46,611 nucleotides of DNA. Source: an uncultured Alphaproteobacteria bacterium (GTDB lineage: Bacteria; Pseudomonadota; Alphaproteobacteria; HIMB59; GCA-002718135). Position 1 is the first letter of the stretch; every line of letters starts with the position of its first letter. The position numbers were made by a program, and so were the translations under genes. Below are positions 43,701-46,611 of the stretch, piece after piece. The notes under the pieces were generated by a model, which saw only the letters and a program-made list of their open reading frames with translations, did not search any database and was not told where the DNA came from. The stretch lies in assembly GCA_902635455.1 (NCBI GenBank), contig CACPNW010000010.1, positions 1-46,611 on the forward strand, given 5' to 3'.

Positions 43701-44063
43701 TTAATTACGATCAAGTATTTCATCTACTTGCCACCAAAACATCTCTGCATCTGAGTATCCTATAATTCGTCCAATTTCTTCTTTTTCCTTAAAAAAAACA
43801 AATGTTGGTGTAATTTTTGTTTCATAATTGTCTGAGTCATCACTTATTAAGTGCTCATCAAGCTCAATTCTTTCCAAAGGGAAACTTTTGGCAATATCAG
43901 TCTTAGGGTAAATTTCACCAATTTCTTTTTCCCAAATTTGACAGTAAACACAATAATCAGCAGTTATCATCAGAAGTTTATTATCAGCAAGAGATGATTT
44001 TGATGATAATAAAAAAATAACTATTAAGAGTAATTTAAAGTTGTACACCTTCTTAAACAGCAT
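43701..44063 (-). CDS. Periplasmic thioredoxin-like protein of the sox locus (SoxS/SoxW-like)
   Basis: A protein of about 120 residues. With ATG 44063 it begins MLFKKVYNFKLLLIVIFLLS, a signal peptide; ATG 44078 or TTG 44093 give 5 or 10 more residues. The thioredoxin domain has the active site CVYC in MITADYCVYCQIWEKEIG and the cis-Pro loop ITPTFVFFKEKEEIG. Sox-linked thioredoxins such as SoxS/SoxW keep the SoxY cysteine reduced. Its position 79 bases upstream of soxY on the same strand supports that role. Which of the two it is cannot be settled by eye. Confidence 0.82.
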   Translation of the reverse strand: MLFKKVYNFKLLLIVIFLLSSKSSLADNKLLMITADYCVYCQIWEKEIGEIYPKTDIAKSFPLERIELDEHLISDDSDNYETKITPTFVFFKEKEEIGRIIGYSDAEMFWWQVDEILDRN

Positions 44064-44139
44064 ATCTGATATTAACATATGGTTTAAATCCAAACAATAA
44101 AACGTTTAATAATATTTCTTTAATGATATTATTATAGTG

Positions 44140-44685
44140 ATGCGTTTTATCATTTTTATTTTGATTATTTTTTACATAAGTAAAGTTCATTCAAATGATG
44201 TTGGCACAGTTACTGGCTTCAAAATTCCTAGATTTGTAGTTTTAAAATCTGATGATGTAAATTTAAGAGTTGGTCCTAGTATTAATTATCCAATTTTAGT
44301 TAAATATGTGATTAAAAATTTACCAATTGAAATTATTGATGAACATGAATCTTGGAGACAAGTTAGGGATATTCAAAATAATATAGGATGGATTCATAAA
44401 AGCTTATTAAAAGGTGATAGATATGGAATAGTTAATTCTAATGAAAATAAAGCCCCAATATATAATTTTCCTAAAGGAGAATACATTGGATATATTGGAA
44501 ATAGAAATATCGTTAAAATTAAAACTTGTATTGAAAAATGGTGCTTTATTAATTTAGATGATAAAAAGGGCTGGATAAATAAAAATAACTTATGGGGGGT
44601 TTACATGCTTGAGATTTACAAAGTTAGATTTTATCAACCACTATTAAATTTTTATTGGAAATTAAGATTAAAATTTAATTATTAA
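44140..44685 (+). CDS. Secreted bacterial SH3-domain protein
   Basis: A protein of about 181 residues. MRFIIFILIIFYISKVHS is a signal peptide. DDVNLRVGPSINYPILVKYV is the SH3b start, ESWRQVRDIQNNIGWIHKSL and a second SH3-like half (GIVNSNENKAPIYNF ... CIEKWCFINLDDKKGWINKN) follow; this tandem layout is common in alphaproteobacterial SH3/DUF1058 proteins, presumably cell-wall binding. I start at ATG 44140; GTG 44137 immediately before is the alternative. It is divergent from the sox thioredoxin (about 46-76 bases). The C-terminus is a short hydrophobic/basic tail. Confidence 0.85.
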   Translation: MRFIIFILIIFYISKVHSNDVGTVTGFKIPRFVVLKSDDVNLRVGPSINYPILVKYVIKNLPIEIIDEHESWRQVRDIQNNIGWIHKSLLKGDRYGIVNSNENKAPIYNFPKGEYIGYIGNRNIVKIKTCIEKWCFINLDDKKGWINKNNLWGVYMLEIYKVRFYQPLLNFYWKLRLKFNY

Positions 44686-44705
44686 ATACAAATAAATCTT
44701 AAAAA

Positions 44706-44780
44706 TGGCTGGGGCGGCAGGATTCGAACCTGCGAATGCCGACTCCAAAAACCGGTGCCTTACCGCTTGGCGACGCCCCA
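44706..44780 (-). tRNA. tRNA-Gln (anticodon TTG)
   Basis: A 75-base cloverleaf on the minus strand: acceptor TGGGGCG/CGCCCCA, D-arm CGCCAAGCGGTAAGGC, anticodon stem CCGGT/GTCGG (with wobble pairs) around TTTTGGA giving TTG, T-arm GCAGG/CCTGC with GTTCGAATC, and encoded CCA. It closely follows E. coli tRNA-Gln(UUG). Confidence 0.97.
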
Positions 44781-44790
44781 AGGTTAGAAT

Positions 44791-44819
44791 CGTATAATCT
44801 TGAAGATCATTTTATTCAA
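44791..44819 (-). promoter_or_regulatory. Promoter of tRNA-Gln
   Basis: On the minus strand TTGAAT (44814-44819), 17 bases, TATACG (44791-44796), ending 11 bases before the tRNA 5' base. Hexamers, spacing and distance all fit a housekeeping sigma promoter. Confidence 0.6.
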
Positions 44820-44905
44820 TACTAATCTTTATAAATCCTTAAATTTTGCATTATTTAGAAAAATAAAAAATACCATTAATTAATATAATATGTTATGTGA
44901 ATATT

Positions 44906-45364
44906 ATGTTTGATAAAAAGAAAGATTCAGCTCCTGAAAATCTTGATGATTTAGGTGTTTTCAGACCTGCAAAAGGATCGGCTAAAGTTTTAATTGGTAA
45001 TGGTGTTAATTTTAAAGGGGAAATTACTAATGCTGATGAAGTACAAGTAGAAGGAAAAGCTGAAGTAACTTTAAATACTGATAATTTAGTAGTTGGCAGT
45101 CAGGGTGAGCTTAGAGGAAATATTGAATCTTGTAACGCTGATATATGGGGCAATGTTGATGGAGATATGAAAATCTCTGGAACACTAACAATACAAGAAC
45201 AAGGTGTTGTATCAGGGTCAATCGAATATCAAAGTTTACACATAAAACTTGGTGGAAAAATTACTGGTGAACTAAAAGTGTCAGAAAAAATTAAAAAAAT
45301 TTCTGATTCACCGAAAGCTTCATCTCCTTCACTTCAAGACTCGGTTAAAGATCAAAAAAATTAG
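44906..45364 (+). CDS. Bactofilin family protein
   Basis: A 152-residue protein with the bactofilin (DUF583) core: VLIGNGVNFKGEITNADEVQ, VEGKAEVTLNTDNLVVGSQG, ELRGNIESCNADIWGNVDGD and GVVSGSIEYQSLHIKLGG, forming a right-handed beta-helix of about residues 25-125, flanked by flexible charged ends. It polymerises into cytoskeletal filaments that may guide cell-wall enzymes or shape. ATG 44906 (MFDKKK) is preferred over GTG 44897. Convergent with ispE, six bases apart. Confidence 0.95.
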   Translation: MFDKKKDSAPENLDDLGVFRPAKGSAKVLIGNGVNFKGEITNADEVQVEGKAEVTLNTDNLVVGSQGELRGNIESCNADIWGNVDGDMKISGTLTIQEQGVVSGSIEYQSLHIKLGGKITGELKVSEKIKKISDSPKASSPSLQDSVKDQKN

Positions 45365-45370
45365 AATCAA

Positions 45371-46207
45371 TTAAACTAATTTATTTATATTATTTTCAGC
45401 CATAAATGACCACAAATAGGGAAATTTTGTTTTAAATTTTATTTGAGCATCTATTGCGTGTTGTTTTTTTTTGAAAGCAGCATAACAACAAGAACCACTC
45501 CCGGTTAAGCTATAAAAAACTAAATTATTCAAATTTTTTAAAAATTTAAAAATAGAAACAATATCTTTGTTTTGGGTTTTTGCAATTTCTTCAAAATCAT
45601 TACCTTTATCAAATTCATTTATTTCTTCGTTATCAAGTTCAATTTTGTAATTTAATTTATTTATATTGATTAAACTATACATTTTTTTTGTTTGAAGTTT
45701 TAATTTAGGCTTAACTAAGAGAAAGTAATATTTAGGGAAAGTTTTATTAGTAATTTTTTCCCCAACACCTCTAATTAAACAATCATTATCATTCAAAAAT
45801 AATGGGATATCAGAACCAAGAATTTTTGCATCTTCAAATTTATTTAATTTATACAAATTAATTTTATTTAAAATTCTAAATACAGCTGCAGCATTTGTTG
45901 ATGCAGATCCTAATCCAGAACCTGTTGGTATATTTTTTTTGATAGTAAAATTGTATTTTGGTTTTGAAATCTTAAATGTATTAAATAATTTGTTTATAAT
46001 ACAATCAGTATATTTATTATTTTTTGGAGCAAATTTTCCTATGTAATTAATATTAAAAAAAGAGCTTTTTTCTATAAAAATTTCATCCACTAAATTAATT
46101 AAAGTTATCCCACTTCTTATATTATGATAACTATCATTTCTTTTATTTAATATTTTCAAAAACAAATTTATCTTTGCTGGTGCTAATTCTGTAAAACTAT
46201 CTTTCAT
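45371..46207 (-). CDS. ispE: 4-diphosphocytidyl-2-C-methyl-D-erythritol kinase
   Basis: A 278-residue GHMP kinase. APAKINLFLKILNKRNDSYH carries the conserved Lys-Asn and R..GYH-type substrate motif; IPTGSGLGSASTNAAAVF is the ATP loop; ILGSDIPLFLNDNDCLIRGV and LTGSGSCCYAAF are the later GHMP motifs. It phosphorylates CDP-ME in the MEP isoprenoid route. In the ATP loop, GSGLGSASTNAA replaces the usual GAGLGGGSSDAA. It overlaps the upstream TPR gene by 11 bases, the common arrangement in Alphaproteobacteria. Confidence 0.94.
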   Translation of the reverse strand: MKDSFTELAPAKINLFLKILNKRNDSYHNIRSGITLINLVDEIFIEKSSFFNINYIGKFAPKNNKYTDCIINKLFNTFKISKPKYNFTIKKNIPTGSGLGSASTNAAAVFRILNKINLYKLNKFEDAKILGSDIPLFLNDNDCLIRGVGEKITNKTFPKYYFLLVKPKLKLQTKKMYSLININKLNYKIELDNEEINEFDKGNDFEEIAKTQNKDIVSIFKFLKNLNNLVFYSLTGSGSCCYAAFKKKQHAIDAQIKFKTKFPYLWSFMAENNINKLV

Positions 46208-46611
46208 AATAAGAATCTAATTTTTTTTCTAGGTTTTCTTTTATTTCATCTTCAGGCTTTGCTAAATCTTTTGCTTGTTTCCATAAAAAAACTGCTTCTC
46301 TTTTTCTATTTAGGGAAAAATATATATCCCCTAAATGATCTAGAGATATAGCTTCACCTGGGGCCATGACTATAACTTTTTCCATCAAATTCGCTGCTAG
46401 TTGTAAATTATTTTTTTTATAATGCGCCCACGCTAAACTATCTAATATATAATAACTATCAGGATTTGCTTTATAAGCCTTCTCCAACATCAAAAGGGCC
46501 CTATCAATATAAATATCTCTCTCTATCCACCCATAAGCTAAATAATTCAAAACATTAGGTGAATCATATTTTAATTCTAATGAGTATAATAAATCTTTTT
46601 CTGCCAACTGC
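46197..46611 (-). CDS. TPR-repeat protein (C-terminal part)
   Basis: The frame is open to the right edge, so the 5' end lies outside. About 137 residues remain, with three to four tetratricopeptide units (APEALNYLAYGWIE-like YDSPNVLNYLAYGWIERD; YILDSLAWAHYKKNNLQLAA; SLDHLGDIYFSLNRKREAV). In Alphaproteobacteria a large TPR lipoprotein gene commonly sits directly before ispE; that fits, and a protein-interaction role is likely. No more can be said from this fragment. Confidence 0.85.
   Translation of the reverse strand, partial: QLAEKDLLYSLELKYDSPNVLNYLAYGWIERDIYIDRALLMLEKAYKANPDSYYILDSLAWAHYKKNNLQLAANLMEKVIVMAPGEAISLDHLGDIYFSLNRKREAVFLWKQAKDLAKPEDEIKENLEKKLDSYYER

Noticed and set aside
44100-44140. 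A 9-base AT-only inverted repeat (TAATAATAT / ATATTATTA) between the sox thioredoxin and SH3 genes
   Set aside because: Composed solely of A and T in an AT-rich spacer; too likely by chance to call an operator.

Overview
The window is a gene-dense, AT-rich stretch of an alphaproteobacterial chromosome. There is no gene-free gap over about 160 bases, many genes overlap or abut, and four convergent gene pairs have stop codons that touch. TrcR (DUF1013), a DUF1192 protein, TolB, bactofilin and a TTAGCACTC/GAGTGCTA CIRCE operator ahead of groESL point to Alphaproteobacteria. The low GC, the compaction and the methylated-amine and sulfur genes suggest a streamlined marine lineage (HIMB59/AEGEAN-169-like or similar). 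That last placement is inference; the sequence alone does not settle it.

Layout. 1-3.6 kb: housekeeping genes (3' end of tolB, an inositol-monophosphatase gene with no normal start codon, L31, DUF1192, trcR, L33, trhO). 3.7-12 kb, plus strand: a one-carbon operon with an MTHFR-family protein, formate-THF ligase and heterotetrameric sarcosine oxidase (B, D, A, G), then a secreted nuclease. 12-19.3 kb, minus strand and convergent to it: a dimethylglycine/sarcosine dehydrogenase, EtfB, EtfA and ETF-quinone oxidoreductase, then an acyltransferase and a coiled-coil membrane protein. A DsbA-like protein and a DmdA/GcvT-like methyltransferase follow. Together these genes can strip methyl groups from dimethylglycine and sarcosine (and perhaps a sulfonium compound) onto tetrahydrofolate, pass electrons to quinone or O2, and recover ATP and formate through Fhs.

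21.5-34 kb: mixed core genes (OmpA-like lipoprotein, apaG, trkH, argF/argD, ABC-2 permease, recX, AI-2E family, MscS, glutathione peroxidase, groESL, S49 protease). 34.2-37.2 kb: a small, less conserved patch with a GT61 glycosyltransferase, an unusual secreted HEXXH protein, a flavodoxin-fold reductase and a 62-residue protein next to tRNA-Arg.

37.4-44.1 kb: a sulfur-oxidation locus. A flavocytochrome c sulfide dehydrogenase pair (cytochrome and flavoprotein) converges on a thioredoxin-soxY-soxZ-soxC-soxD-soxB unit. soxX and soxA are absent and SoxD carries one haem site. Note that 'soxB' and 'soxD' occur twice here with unrelated meanings: sarcosine oxidase subunits at 6.4-8 kb and sulfur-oxidation proteins at 39-41.5 kb. 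The window ends with an SH3 protein, tRNA-Gln, bactofilin, ispE and a partial TPR protein.
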